This document shows positions 22,854 to 31,857 of a stretch of DNA of 39,226 nucleotides, in pieces; positions within the stretch are counted from its first letter, which is position 1; each line of letters opens with the position of its first letter. Both the position numbers and the translations under genes were made by a program. Location of the stretch: the NCBI GenBank assembly GCA_964489015.1, contig CAZAXD010000020.1, positions 1 to 39,226 of the forward strand, in the 5' to 3' direction. Under the pieces are notes generated by a model, which had not been told where the DNA came from, searched no databases, and saw only the letters and a program-made list of their open reading frames with translations. The DNA comes from JAPYWM01 sp964489015 (GTDB taxonomy: Bacteria > Bacteroidota > Bacteroidia > SpSt-205).

Positions 22854-24890
22854 CTATTCTTTAGACGGCTTGGGGAGGGTTTTACTCTCCGCTGTGATCA
22901 GATGGGCAAGCTCCTCGACCGTGCTCACCGGCATGCGACAGGCACCTTCGTGAAGGCACAAGCACCATTTTCCTTCTGGGTAGTGCTCATAGCCGGCTAA
23001 TAGCGGTATGTGCGTTTCTTTCGTGCGTACAAAGCCTACCACTCCTATACGCGGTTCGTACAATCGCCACAAGGGGGATATGTCTGTCCCACGATAAATG
23101 AGTGAGAGTGGTGCAAATTCTTCCCGCAGCGCCACCAAAATGGCATAGGCCGTGAGAATGGGATTGTGGCTCATCTGCTGGTGTAGCCGGGCTAGCATCA
23201 CTTCTAGCATGCTAGCATAGGGCTGATGTTGATAGTACCGCCTCAATAAGGACAGTACCTCCGCAAAAAGTGCATTCGAAGAGGGCGTACTTGTGTCAAA
23301 GATATCTCGCCTCCGCACAGAAAAACCTTTAGTATTTTGGCTCGTAAAGCAAAAGACCTTCTCTTTTTGATCATAAAAGAGTTCTATACCTCGATCAGTT
23401 AGGGATTTGGCTTTTTCGAGATAAGTTTCATTCCCGCTGACGGTATAGAGATGAATAAGGGCTAAGGCTAAGGCTGCATAATCTTCAGCGAAAGCCTCAC
23501 CGTACCAGACTTCCTCCTTTTGGACGCGATTTAGGTCGTCCGACTTAGGCATGAGGGCATGCGCTGCAGCGTAGGCTGCGGAGAGGTAGCTCATGTCGTT
23601 TAGCGCTTTATAGGCCTCGATAATTCCCCAGATGGCGTAGGCGTTCCAGGAGATGATCGCCGCATCGTCTCGAAAAGGCGCCACTTTGTGGGTACGGGCT
23701 TGGCGAAGGCGTTCGTAGACGGTCTCGAGCTGGGTGCGAATCGCTTCCTCCGACAGTCCCGTTTCTGTAGCAAGCTCTGCGTCTGAGTAAGCCCGATAGA
23801 GGAGATTCCGGCCTAACTGCCAATTGCCTTCGGCACAAATCCCATGTGCTTTGCAAAAGAGGGCTTGCAGATCCGGCTCCGGAATTAATTCGATTAGCTC
23901 CTGTAGGGTCCAGCTGTAGTAGAGCCCCTCCTGACCTTCAGACTCTGCGCTAAATGACGCTGCAAAGAGACCATTCGGCATCCGCATTTTCTCTATGAGA
24001 AAGCGGGCCGTTAGCCGAATGACTCGCTCATAGAGCGGCTTAGGGTTAGAGCGGTAGGCTTCACTGTAAAGCACGAGCAAGAGCCCATTATCGTAAAGCA
24101 TTTTTTCAAAGTGGGGGACGCGCCATGGGCGGTCGGTCGCATACCGCATGAACCCCCCCTCTACTACGTCGAAGATAGCGCCTTCGGCCATCTTGTCCAA
24201 GGTGAGATAGGTAGCGCGGCGCAGTTCGGGTACGCCAGCGACCTGCCCAAGCCTGAGGCTTAGCAGCCATCGGGGCACCATGGGAAATTTCTGGTCAGAC
24301 CAGTCTCCGCCCCAAATCCAGTCCACGTCCCGTAAAATCAGCTTGATGATATTGCCCCAGGGGAGCTCTACCATGCGAGGCTTGTCGGGAATGGCTTCGA
24401 GCAGAGACTGGTCAACCTGCTGCATGGCTTGGGCCAGCTGGCTAGCCATCTGACGAACTTCGCCAGGGTTGTTTTCATAAAGCTGGCCGATTCGCCGGAC
24501 TAACTCTAGCCAACGGGCCTTGGGTAAATACGTCACGCCATAGAAGGGCCGGGCATCCGGCAGCGCAAAGCAATTTAAGGGCCAGCCGCCCGGTCGCCCT
24601 GTGAGCAGCACCGCATCCATATACAACTGATCGACGTCCGGCCGCTCCTCCCGATCGACCTTGATGCAGACAAAGTATTTATTCATCACGCGGGCGACCT
24701 CCGGATCCTCAAAGCATTCCCGCGCCATCACATGGCACCAGTGACAAGCCTGGTAGCCAATGCTGATGATAATCGGCTTATTTTCATTCCAGGCTTTTTG
24801 AAAGGCCTCTTCTCCCCATGGATACCATAAAACCGGCTGATGGGCATGCGCTTTGAGATACGCGCTCTTCTCGTGCACTAAGTAGTTCAT
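22854..24890 (-). CDS. DUF255 thioredoxin-fold protein (YyaL/SPATA20-like)
   Basis: A 678-residue protein of the widespread DUF255 family. It opens with the family-typical MNYLVHEKSAYLKAHAHQPV, then WYPWGEEAFQKA and the thioredoxin-like motif CHWC at residues 49-52 (GYQACHWCHVMARECF). KVDREERPDVDQLYM and GRPGGWPLNCFALPD follow. The long C-terminal part is an alpha/alpha barrel like those of glycan-binding or cellobiose-epimerase-like proteins, with YDNGLLLVLYSEAY as an example. There is no signal peptide, so it is cytoplasmic. The biochemical role of the family is not settled. It begins 2 nt after the exonuclease gene and is the last gene of the transcript that starts before the 1539-residue protein. 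Confidence 0.92.
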   Translation of the reverse strand: MNYLVHEKSAYLKAHAHQPVLWYPWGEEAFQKAWNENKPIIISIGYQACHWCHVMARECFEDPEVARVMNKYFVCIKVDREERPDVDQLYMDAVLLTGRPGGWPLNCFALPDARPFYGVTYLPKARWLELVRRIGQLYENNPGEVRQMASQLAQAMQQVDQSLLEAIPDKPRMVELPWGNIIKLILRDVDWIWGGDWSDQKFPMVPRWLLSLRLGQVAGVPELRRATYLTLDKMAEGAIFDVVEGGFMRYATDRPWRVPHFEKMLYDNGLLLVLYSEAYRSNPKPLYERVIRLTARFLIEKMRMPNGLFAASFSAESEGQEGLYYSWTLQELIELIPEPDLQALFCKAHGICAEGNWQLGRNLLYRAYSDAELATETGLSEEAIRTQLETVYERLRQARTHKVAPFRDDAAIISWNAYAIWGIIEAYKALNDMSYLSAAYAAAHALMPKSDDLNRVQKEEVWYGEAFAEDYAALALALIHLYTVSGNETYLEKAKSLTDRGIELFYDQKEKVFCFTSQNTKGFSVRRRDIFDTSTPSSNALFAEVLSLLRRYYQHQPYASMLEVMLARLHQQMSHNPILTAYAILVALREEFAPLSLIYRGTDISPLWRLYEPRIGVVGFVRTKETHIPLLAGYEHYPEGKWCLCLHEGACRMPVSTVEELAHLITAESKTLPKPSKE

Positions 24891-24892
24891 AT

Positions 24893-25645
24893 TCAGGTGA
24901 TATGGGATACAAGGTCAGCTCGCCCTATCAATTTGAGGTAAATCTTAGCGGTGATGCGAACATCCTCTAAGCAGTACGTAAGCACCGGCTCAAAGGCCGT
25001 CCGGTCCGCAGTTTGCTGCCATAGATTAAATCGCTCTTGAATGTCTTTATGGTCTAAGCTCTTCTCGAAAGAAAACCCCAGTATATAAGCCAGAACCTCT
25101 AACTTGATATACCGCTCTCGCTCAACGCTGGTAAAGCTCCACATATGCATGGTGTCTATTAGCCGAGCTGTTCGTAAATTCCAGGTTGGCATTAGGAGAG
25201 ACTCACTCCAAGGCGGCACCAAGGGGAGTGCATTTAGCAAAAACCGCTTGCCCAAAAAGACATAATCAAACCCGATGAGATTATGCCCACACAAGACAGG
25301 AGCGCGACTCGGATCCTTATCGATAAAATAGTCTCGCCATATCTGGCTAAATTCTGCTAAGAGCTGCCGCTCGTCTAAGTGTGCGAGAACTTTTTCCCGC
25401 CACAGCCACTGACCGTTTTGCTGACCAAGCCAACCTAAGCCTATACAGACTACCCTAGAAAAGACGGCATAAATACCCGATTTATCCTGAAAGTATTGAT
25501 TCTCGTCACTCTCATCTGGTTTGCGTTTTTTATCGTATTTTTCTAGCCAGTGTGCTCGTAATGCCTCCGGCAGCTCATCTAGAGAGCTATAAAGGGGGAC
25601 TGTTTCGATGTCCAAAAAGAGGGTTCTACTTAATGCCCCTTCCAT
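24893..25645 (-). CDS. Predicted 3'-5' exonuclease (DNA polymerase B-like, PF10108 type)
   Basis: A 250-residue DnaQ-fold exonuclease. The three acidic motifs are clear: LFLDIETV (D12, E14), CGHNLIGFDYVFL (N122, D127) and YCLEDVRITAKIYL (Y224, D228). Motif order, spacing and overall length fit the stand-alone exonucleases related to the proofreading domain of family B polymerases. These are common in Bacteroidota; their DNA-repair or RNA role has not been fixed. The gene lies 4 nt after the 1539-residue gene and 2 nt before the DUF255 gene, so all three are co-transcribed. No polymerase or helicase gene is nearby to suggest a partner. Confidence 0.88.
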   Translation of the reverse strand: MEGALSRTLFLDIETVPLYSSLDELPEALRAHWLEKYDKKRKPDESDENQYFQDKSGIYAVFSRVVCIGLGWLGQQNGQWLWREKVLAHLDERQLLAEFSQIWRDYFIDKDPSRAPVLCGHNLIGFDYVFLGKRFLLNALPLVPPWSESLLMPTWNLRTARLIDTMHMWSFTSVERERYIKLEVLAYILGFSFEKSLDHKDIQERFNLWQQTADRTAFEPVLTYCLEDVRITAKIYLKLIGRADLVSHIT

Positions 25646-25649
25646 GGGA

Positions 25650-28600
25650 CTAATTTAGCAGATAGGCTGAGAATCGTTGTAGGAAAGCGTCCTTCTCTTC
25701 GGGGTCAGCTTTGATGAGCTGTAAACGCGGCTTGGCGGGGTCTTTGTTGTAATCTTTCTGTTTACTGGCTGCCTGCTCGATTTGCCGGTTGAGGCCTACA
25801 TCGCTAGATATTAGGCGCACTGTATGCCCAGAATAGATTAAGAATAGCCAGTTTCCTTCTGTGGGCTCGATATAAATCGTGATAACATCGGGGGCTCGGG
25901 TGCGTTCGGCGGGGTTATAGGCGCCAAAGCTATACTCAATTTTAGCTGGGACATATTTATTGATGCTGACGCCGCCTGCGGCCCCCAAGCCAATGTCAGC
26001 CGTCACGAAGAGCGCCCCGGTCGAGTCACTGCGTCGGAATGGCACCTGCAAAAAGACAAATGACGCCGGCAGCATTTTCCCCAGAGGGATATTTTTCCCT
26101 ATAGCCGCTCGCTGGGCGGCTCGCAGGAGCTCTTGCGTATTTTCCTCCGGCTTAGTGGTGTCGGGATCCAAAATCTCCGCTAACGCTTCGGCAAATCGCT
26201 GGTCCGAATAATCCACATCTTGTAAGCTAAGGGCCCACATATTGAAACGATTACCTATGGCTTCGGCCAAGCTGGAGGGGAGATTGGGGAAATGGAGAAC
26301 CCAGATCAGGTTCGTAGATAGCTTTTGGAAGCGCTGCTCTTCGCGCCACCAGCCTGCCATGGCCATCTCAGCCCCGCCCGGCGGAATCGAGGCTGGAAAC
26401 TTTAGGCGCCCGTAGGCCGTCGTCATGCGGACAGCATCATTGTACTCGACCCAGCTGCCTCGGAGGCGTTGACCATTGATCTTGGCTTCGGGTCCAATTC
26501 GAAACGCCTTTGTGGCCCGATCGACGGATAAGCCCCCCTCCGCTGTGAGAACGTCTTCGTCGTCTTTGTTACGTCGAGGCTGCAGAAAGTTCGTATAAAA
26601 GGTGCGATAAAATTGGATAAAGTGAATCCCAACCGTGAGCTCTTGCCCTTTCTTATTCGTAGGGTTCTTGATGGGGATAAAGATGGTATCAGGGTTGACC
26701 AGTCCGGCAAAGCTAAACCAGGATTCTCGAAGAAATTCATTTTCAGACTGGATACGCACTTCGCCGTCAAAGTAAAGGAAGCGCTGGTCGGCCTTGAGCG
26801 TCACATTGTCCCGAAAGAGAATCCGATCAGTCAGCAAAAAGCCGCTTTCCTCTGGAATTTTACTCTGGGCCGTGGTAATGCCGTCCTGCACATAAATGCT
26901 ATCGAGCTGAATAAATTGCGGTTTTCCTTCTACGTCTGTGTACTTATATCGGCCTTTAGCGTGGTAGTTTTCACCCGATAAAATCTGAACGTTAGCATCG
27001 AGGATCGTATGATGATTTAGGCCTTTGGGCGCCTTGATGATGGCGCGATAGAGGGGGGCGATCCCACCGTCTGGCTTGAAAGCGACGCGTCCTCCCTCCG
27101 GGTAGACTACGGCATCCGCTACGAGGATGGAGTCCACCCGATTGGCTTCTAAGGTTTGCTGCTTGAGGTTGTAAACCATGATCTGGGTGTTGAAGACCAC
27201 CTCCTTTCCATTAGGGTTACGTTGAATGACGTAATTCTTGCTTTCATCTGGCACATGGGGATTGAGAAATATTTCACCAGTTTGTCGATTATAGGTGCCT
27301 TTCCCCAGTGAGGTTGCAATATTTTGAGGGGGAAACTGGATATTAGGTTCGCCGACTCTCAGTGATGTAAAGTCTGCTTGTTCTTGTTCTACGTTGTAGT
27401 CTAGCTCGACATGCTCGGCGATAAATAGGTACTCGGTGGGCTTTTTGGGGTCGATGAGGCGAAAGGTCCCCTCTTTGATGGAGAAGCCGTCGGGACGAAT
27501 GGAGAAAGACGAGCTTTCGATTTGGGCCTCGCCAGTTTCTAGCAGACCGCTAGCCTTCAGGCCTTCAGGCGTGTAAACCAGTTGCCCGCGGAATCGGGCT
27601 TTGCCTGCGTACAGGATGGCCGGCTTCTGACCGGTCTCCAGTACCATCCGCCCTTCGTACGGGTACCACCGAAACGTCAGACCCTCTGCCTGCACCTCTG
27701 GATATTTCGTTAGGGCATATTGACTTTTCGGCAGGATGAGCTTGGCATTCTGAGCAAAGCAGGAGTCAAAATGAAAAATAAACGTATCTGCCTGAACGTT
27801 ACTCGTAAGGTAACGTATCTCACCCCGGCCATGGAGGCCAAAATTGTCCATAGCTAGGCGGTTGAAAAATCGGCCCTTGCCTCGGTATATCGGAATCCCA
27901 TCGGCAAAAATCTCTTGAATGCCATAGCTCCCATCGGGCATGATCTTGAGCGTATCTCGAAATGGAGGTAAAAGGCTATCGGTGTAAAAGACCCCATGAA
28001 ACTCCAAACCTACTAGACTAAAAAGTTCTAGACTGTCTAGCATAAAAGGGTCCAGCTCAAAGTAGAGCTTATCCCGACGATACAACCCGTTTTGAATGCT
28101 TGGGCTATCCCAGTATTTGTAGGACTCTGTGTAACAGTCTAAAATACTGTACTGGGGTAGGACGTGGCGACCGCTTTTGTTGTTGGGTAGGTCGATGTAG
28201 ATGCAGCCGGTGATGTTCTCGATGCGAAGCGAGGCCAAGGATCGACTCAAACGCGGGTATTTTCCCGCCGCAAAAAGGGGGTCGCGTTCTGGCTTAAACT
28301 TCAGAGAGTCCACGTTAAAAAACAAAATCTTGAAGTTTTCATAGTCAAACTGCATGCGAGGCTGAGGCCACACATAGATGTCGATCTTTCCGGCGGCTAA
28401 GCGTCCAGCCAGGCGCATAGATCGATTCTCGCCGAGGTAGATAGTTTGCTTATAAGGGGCAATCTCTACAATATGCGAGTCGGCAAAGACGACCACTTCG
28501 ACCCCTCGCAGCGTGATTTCCTTGGTTTGTAGGTCTAGGCGGGCATTTTCGCCGTCAGCAGTGTTAGAAAAAATACGCAGGGCATCATAATCCTTTTCCC

Positions 28601-30269
28601 CAAAGGCTGCAGCTGCCCAGCGGATTAGCTTCGGCAGGGGCTCTATGACACCATACTCGGGATCATACTTGATAAAGCCATAAGTCTCTATGTCCTTTAG
28701 CCTTTCTTGAAAGGCTTTTAGATACTTCTTTGGATCAAGTTTTAGAAACTTTAGTACATCTACATCGAGGATCGTGTATCGTATTGCCATACGTCGTCGA
28801 TTTTTTCGTAATTTTTCTTGTTCCTTCATGTAAGCATAAATCGCTCCCAAAGGATTGATGGGAGTAATGTCCTTGTATCGCTCATACTCTCTTTGGTTAA
28901 AAAAGTCGATCGACTGTACAATCCCAAACTTGCCTTTGGGATCGATGATGGCAGTGAAACGCATGAAGGTATCCGTCAGGGGGTTCCACTGGATCGCATC
29001 GAAGAGCATCTCCATGCGATGATAGGTGCTGTAAAAGCCTTTTCGGGTATTAGGACTTTTACGGTCACGATTGAGCGTGATACTTTGAGTACTAACGTCG
29101 TAGATAAGGTCCGTGACAGGATAATAAATCGTGTCACCAAATGGAAGATAAAGTTCTACAGATACCTCCTTCGATGATAATTTTTTTGGATCAAAAGCCA
29201 AATTTTTTAGAAAGACTCGCATGACCTCTTTACCTAGAGCAAAGACACTAAGTTCAGCCAGGGTGTCACCGACCGCCGTGCCGTATTTGGTGAGGCCTCG
29301 TAAGGCAAAGCCTCCGCGATAAGTCGTATTAGGGATAAAGTCCTTGATTTCAATACTTCCTTCTGTCATCTCGAAGGAAGGCATGGTAGCTTTCAGAGGG
29401 TCAGCTGCGAGGGTGAAATCGTCCCGAAATACGCCTACCACCGGCTTGGGTAAAAAGGTGCTGTAATGCAGCGTAGCCCGCGGCGCATAGAGATAGCGCC
29501 GATTCATGTCGACCACAAAGGTGTCTAAGCGGCAGTGTAACTCCGTAAAGCCTATGCCCAGGCGGCTCCAATCGGCTTTACCGGCCGTGCCGAGAAACTG
29601 CCGGTTGGTAAGATTGAGGGCCCCGTCTACTTCGCGGATGATGATCTCCTGGCCCCCCGTGCTGCAGATAAGATTGGTCTTCTTAAGGAAGAAAGCAGGA
29701 ACTTGCTGCTCTGTGAAGCTAGCAGAGTCGAAATAGGTATAAAGTCCTAAGCGAGCTTCACTTTTGTCGATGCGCCACTCGTAGACGCTAGTCTTATTAA
29801 CTACTCCCTGGGGCAGGAATCCTGCTAATATCTCCCAGAATTTAGGCAGATAGTCTGGCCTCTGGGCAGCTAGGGTTTCGCACAGGGTGATGAACTGAGG
29901 GACAGGCGCGCGCACGCGGGTCTCAGGATTTTTGAGCAGAATGGCTACTTCGACAAAGCGCAGGAGGTCGGGGAAGGGTTTGAAGCCCTTTTTGTGCAGG
30001 CGGCTGCCCAAGCTGGCAATGGCTCGCTTTTCGGGTATGGATAGGTCGCCTGTTTCCCAGGCGGAATAAAAAGCCTGCGCTCGGCTAGTGATATCCGGGC
30101 GCTTATAGCGCTCCAGGGCTTCTTTGAGCGCTAAACCAAATTCTTCGGGGGTTTCAGGAATCGATACCGGCTGCGCGCTAAGGCTCCCCACCACTATGGC
30201 CCATATCCACCAGCGCTCTGAAAGTCTTAGCAGGCTTTTGCACACGTGGGAAATTCCCAAATGCTCCAT
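25650..30269 (-). CDS. Very large exported protein of unknown function conserved in Bacteroidota
   Basis: A 1539-residue protein. The start has a long n-region and a hydrophobic core ending in WAIVVGSLSAQ, a plausible signal peptide. From memory of Bacteroidota genomes, the layout matches a conserved protein of about 1500 residues with no assigned function: a helical N-terminal part; a beta-rich part with EGSIEIKDF and YRGGFAL; a short winged-helix-like stretch (VDVLKFLKLDPKKYLKAF); ITLRGVEVVVFADSHIVEI; and many later strands such as YNRQTGEIFLNP and LLTDRILFRDNVTLKADQRF. The later part resembles OstA/LptA-like stacked strands, so an envelope role is possible; this is inference. A promoter box ends 4 nt before the ATG. 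It is followed closely by the exonuclease and DUF255 genes. Confidence 0.8.
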   Translation of the reverse strand: MEHLGISHVCKSLLRLSERWWIWAIVVGSLSAQPVSIPETPEEFGLALKEALERYKRPDITSRAQAFYSAWETGDLSIPEKRAIASLGSRLHKKGFKPFPDLLRFVEVAILLKNPETRVRAPVPQFITLCETLAAQRPDYLPKFWEILAGFLPQGVVNKTSVYEWRIDKSEARLGLYTYFDSASFTEQQVPAFFLKKTNLICSTGGQEIIIREVDGALNLTNRQFLGTAGKADWSRLGIGFTELHCRLDTFVVDMNRRYLYAPRATLHYSTFLPKPVVGVFRDDFTLAADPLKATMPSFEMTEGSIEIKDFIPNTTYRGGFALRGLTKYGTAVGDTLAELSVFALGKEVMRVFLKNLAFDPKKLSSKEVSVELYLPFGDTIYYPVTDLIYDVSTQSITLNRDRKSPNTRKGFYSTYHRMEMLFDAIQWNPLTDTFMRFTAIIDPKGKFGIVQSIDFFNQREYERYKDITPINPLGAIYAYMKEQEKLRKNRRRMAIRYTILDVDVLKFLKLDPKKYLKAFQERLKDIETYGFIKYDPEYGVIEPLPKLIRWAAAAFGEKDYDALRIFSNTADGENARLDLQTKEITLRGVEVVVFADSHIVEIAPYKQTIYLGENRSMRLAGRLAAGKIDIYVWPQPRMQFDYENFKILFFNVDSLKFKPERDPLFAAGKYPRLSRSLASLRIENITGCIYIDLPNNKSGRHVLPQYSILDCYTESYKYWDSPSIQNGLYRRDKLYFELDPFMLDSLELFSLVGLEFHGVFYTDSLLPPFRDTLKIMPDGSYGIQEIFADGIPIYRGKGRFFNRLAMDNFGLHGRGEIRYLTSNVQADTFIFHFDSCFAQNAKLILPKSQYALTKYPEVQAEGLTFRWYPYEGRMVLETGQKPAILYAGKARFRGQLVYTPEGLKASGLLETGEAQIESSSFSIRPDGFSIKEGTFRLIDPKKPTEYLFIAEHVELDYNVEQEQADFTSLRVGEPNIQFPPQNIATSLGKGTYNRQTGEIFLNPHVPDESKNYVIQRNPNGKEVVFNTQIMVYNLKQQTLEANRVDSILVADAVVYPEGGRVAFKPDGGIAPLYRAIIKAPKGLNHHTILDANVQILSGENYHAKGRYKYTDVEGKPQFIQLDSIYVQDGITTAQSKIPEESGFLLTDRILFRDNVTLKADQRFLYFDGEVRIQSENEFLRESWFSFAGLVNPDTIFIPIKNPTNKKGQELTVGIHFIQFYRTFYTNFLQPRRNKDDEDVLTAEGGLSVDRATKAFRIGPEAKINGQRLRGSWVEYNDAVRMTTAYGRLKFPASIPPGGAEMAMAGWWREEQRFQKLSTNLIWVLHFPNLPSSLAEAIGNRFNMWALSLQDVDYSDQRFAEALAEILDPDTTKPEENTQELLRAAQRAAIGKNIPLGKMLPASFVFLQVPFRRSDSTGALFVTADIGLGAAGGVSINKYVPAKIEYSFGAYNPAERTRAPDVITIYIEPTEGNWLFLIYSGHTVRLISSDVGLNRQIEQAASKQKDYNKDPAKPRLQLIKADPEEKDAFLQRFSAYLLN

Positions 30270-30273
30270 CGCC

Positions 30274-30281
30274 CAAATCTA
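30274..30281 (-). promoter_or_regulatory. -7 promoter box (TAGATTTG) of the 1539-residue gene
   Basis: On the minus strand TAGATTTG matches TAnnTTTG fully and ends 4 nt before the ATG at 30269. Its first three bases (TAG) are the stop codon of the upstream helical-repeat gene, so the promoter is embedded in the end of that gene. Confidence 0.55.
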
Positions 30282-31697
30282 CAAATTGGGTTGGAAATGG
30301 AATCCTAGAAGTTTTTCCAAGTAGGTGTCAAGCTCTGGGTCCGTGGGACGCGTGCTAAGGATGACTTCTTTAGGATGCTGATTTCGTAAGCTTTGCAACC
30401 AGGTCGGTAATGGTGTGAGCATCCATAACGTTCTTTCGGTGGGGTGTTCGGTTAGGCGCGTTTCCAATAGGTTGATAATCAAGGGAAGCCGTTCCGTCTC
30501 TAGTCCAGCAAGCAGCTTTAGCATGCTAATGAGAAACTCGCCTGCCAGTAAGCGGCTGCGAATTCGCAGTAAAAATCGATAGGCCTTTTGAAAGGCGCGG
30601 CGTACATAGGGGCCCTCTGCTAGGAGGAGCTGCCCCAGGTAAGCTTCGATGCGGGCTTCCAAAGCGCGAGCCCGTTTGGCTTGCTCGTAATAAGCATGGG
30701 CTTTTGCCGATAGCCCGGCCCCCCAGGCTAACGTCCCTAACGCTGCAGCGATCTCGCCTGAATACGGTAGTCCCTGCGCGCGGAGCTCTAACTGACTAAA
30801 GTAGCTTTTCATGAACCCTGGTCGACTATGTAAAAAAGCTGTTCGAGCTAAGTGATGAAGTAGGACGGCTTTTTCGCTAGGGTGCCGCAATTGAAGCTGA
30901 CCTAATGGCTCTAGAATATTTTTCATGAGCTGCTTCGTTCCTATGCCCCGGTACAGGGCTAGCTGCCAGCGATTTAGCAGAGCAGCTCGCAGCATATCCT
31001 CCTGCCCTTTTCCCAGGCTTATCACCCTCTCATAAGCTTGATCGGCGGCTTCCCAATCCCCTGTTAGGGTAAAGAGGAGGCCCTTCATGTGGCTGGCTAG
31101 CAGTTTTTCCATTTGATCCAGGGGATTGGCTTGCCAAATTGGTAACTTTTTTATCTTTATTAATATTCTTTTTGTCTTTTTAGTGTAGAAGCTGCCGCCT
31201 TCTCTCTGTGTAATGTCAAAAAATGCCAACTGTATTTTTTGCCATTCCAAGCGGCGTTTTAGGCGGCGCAGTTCGTGAGTAAGCTTTTTGAGATAATTTT
31301 TTAGGCTTAGTGGTCTGGAGCCTCGTTTAGCTATTAAGCGGTACTGAATAAGATTAATTTGCATGACAACTAGGGGGTCCTGATAATTTTTTTTTAGAAG
31401 CTCACTTAGTTTCCGAAAGGCGTCTTTATATAAGCCGATTTGGCCTAGCTCTTGAGCTCTATAGAGTTCGACAGCTAGGGGAAGATTTTCTTTTTGTAGA
31501 ACGTTCTTTTGATACAAAAACCGCCAGAAGGCCTGCTCTATGCGATGTAAGCGCACGCGTTCTTTGGTATTCAAGCTACGCAGGTTCTGAATGATGTCCA
31601 CTAAGAAAGCTTGATTTTTTGGTTTCAGAGTCGCTAAAAACGCCTGGTAAAGCTTCTTTCCTTCTGGGTGCCGGTAGATAAAGCGCCGCAGTCGCAT
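30279..31697 (-). CDS. Helical-repeat (TPR-like) protein, lineage-specific
   Basis: I do not recognise this 472-residue protein. It is basic, mostly alpha-helical, and has TPR-like stretches: LLFTLTGDWEAADQAYERVI and AAALGTLAWGAGLSAKAHAY. The N-terminal half is very rich in Lys and Arg (KKLTHELRRLKRRLEWQK) and also locally AT-rich around 31140-31400, unlike its neighbours. There is no signal peptide. I chose the ATG at 31697 (MRLRRFIYRHPEGKKLY) because a weak box (TATCTTGC) ends 4 nt before it. An ATG at 31727 would add MCYIFDYLAK. The stop lies 9 bp before the next ATG. Function unknown. The AT-rich patch may mean recent or foreign origin, but the evidence is thin. Confidence 0.7.
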   Translation of the reverse strand: MRLRRFIYRHPEGKKLYQAFLATLKPKNQAFLVDIIQNLRSLNTKERVRLHRIEQAFWRFLYQKNVLQKENLPLAVELYRAQELGQIGLYKDAFRKLSELLKKNYQDPLVVMQINLIQYRLIAKRGSRPLSLKNYLKKLTHELRRLKRRLEWQKIQLAFFDITQREGGSFYTKKTKRILIKIKKLPIWQANPLDQMEKLLASHMKGLLFTLTGDWEAADQAYERVISLGKGQEDMLRAALLNRWQLALYRGIGTKQLMKNILEPLGQLQLRHPSEKAVLLHHLARTAFLHSRPGFMKSYFSQLELRAQGLPYSGEIAAALGTLAWGAGLSAKAHAYYEQAKRARALEARIEAYLGQLLLAEGPYVRRAFQKAYRFLLRIRSRLLAGEFLISMLKLLAGLETERLPLIINLLETRLTEHPTERTLWMLTPLPTWLQSLRNQHPKEVILSTRPTDPELDTYLEKLLGFHFQPNL

Positions 31698-31842
31698 CTT
31701 GGCAAGATAGTCAAAAATGTAACACATTGAATAGGGCTATGACTGCTGGCGTTGGCATTCTATTGGTTTCTTGGGAGGTTACTAAGGTGCTAAGCTGTAA
31801 CAGAAGCTTTAGAGTTGCATAAAATCTGAGTTCGGGTTTTCT

Positions 31843-31850
31843 TAATTTTG
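31843..31850 (+). promoter_or_regulatory. -7 promoter box (TAATTTTG) of the SUMF1-like/giant protein unit
   Basis: A full match to TAnnTTTG ending 7 nt before the ATG at 31858. A TTG at 31815-31817 is 25 bp upstream, longer than the usual gap to a -33 element. The rest of 31728-31842 shows no gene. Confidence 0.6.
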
Positions 31851-31857
31851 TCCTGAT

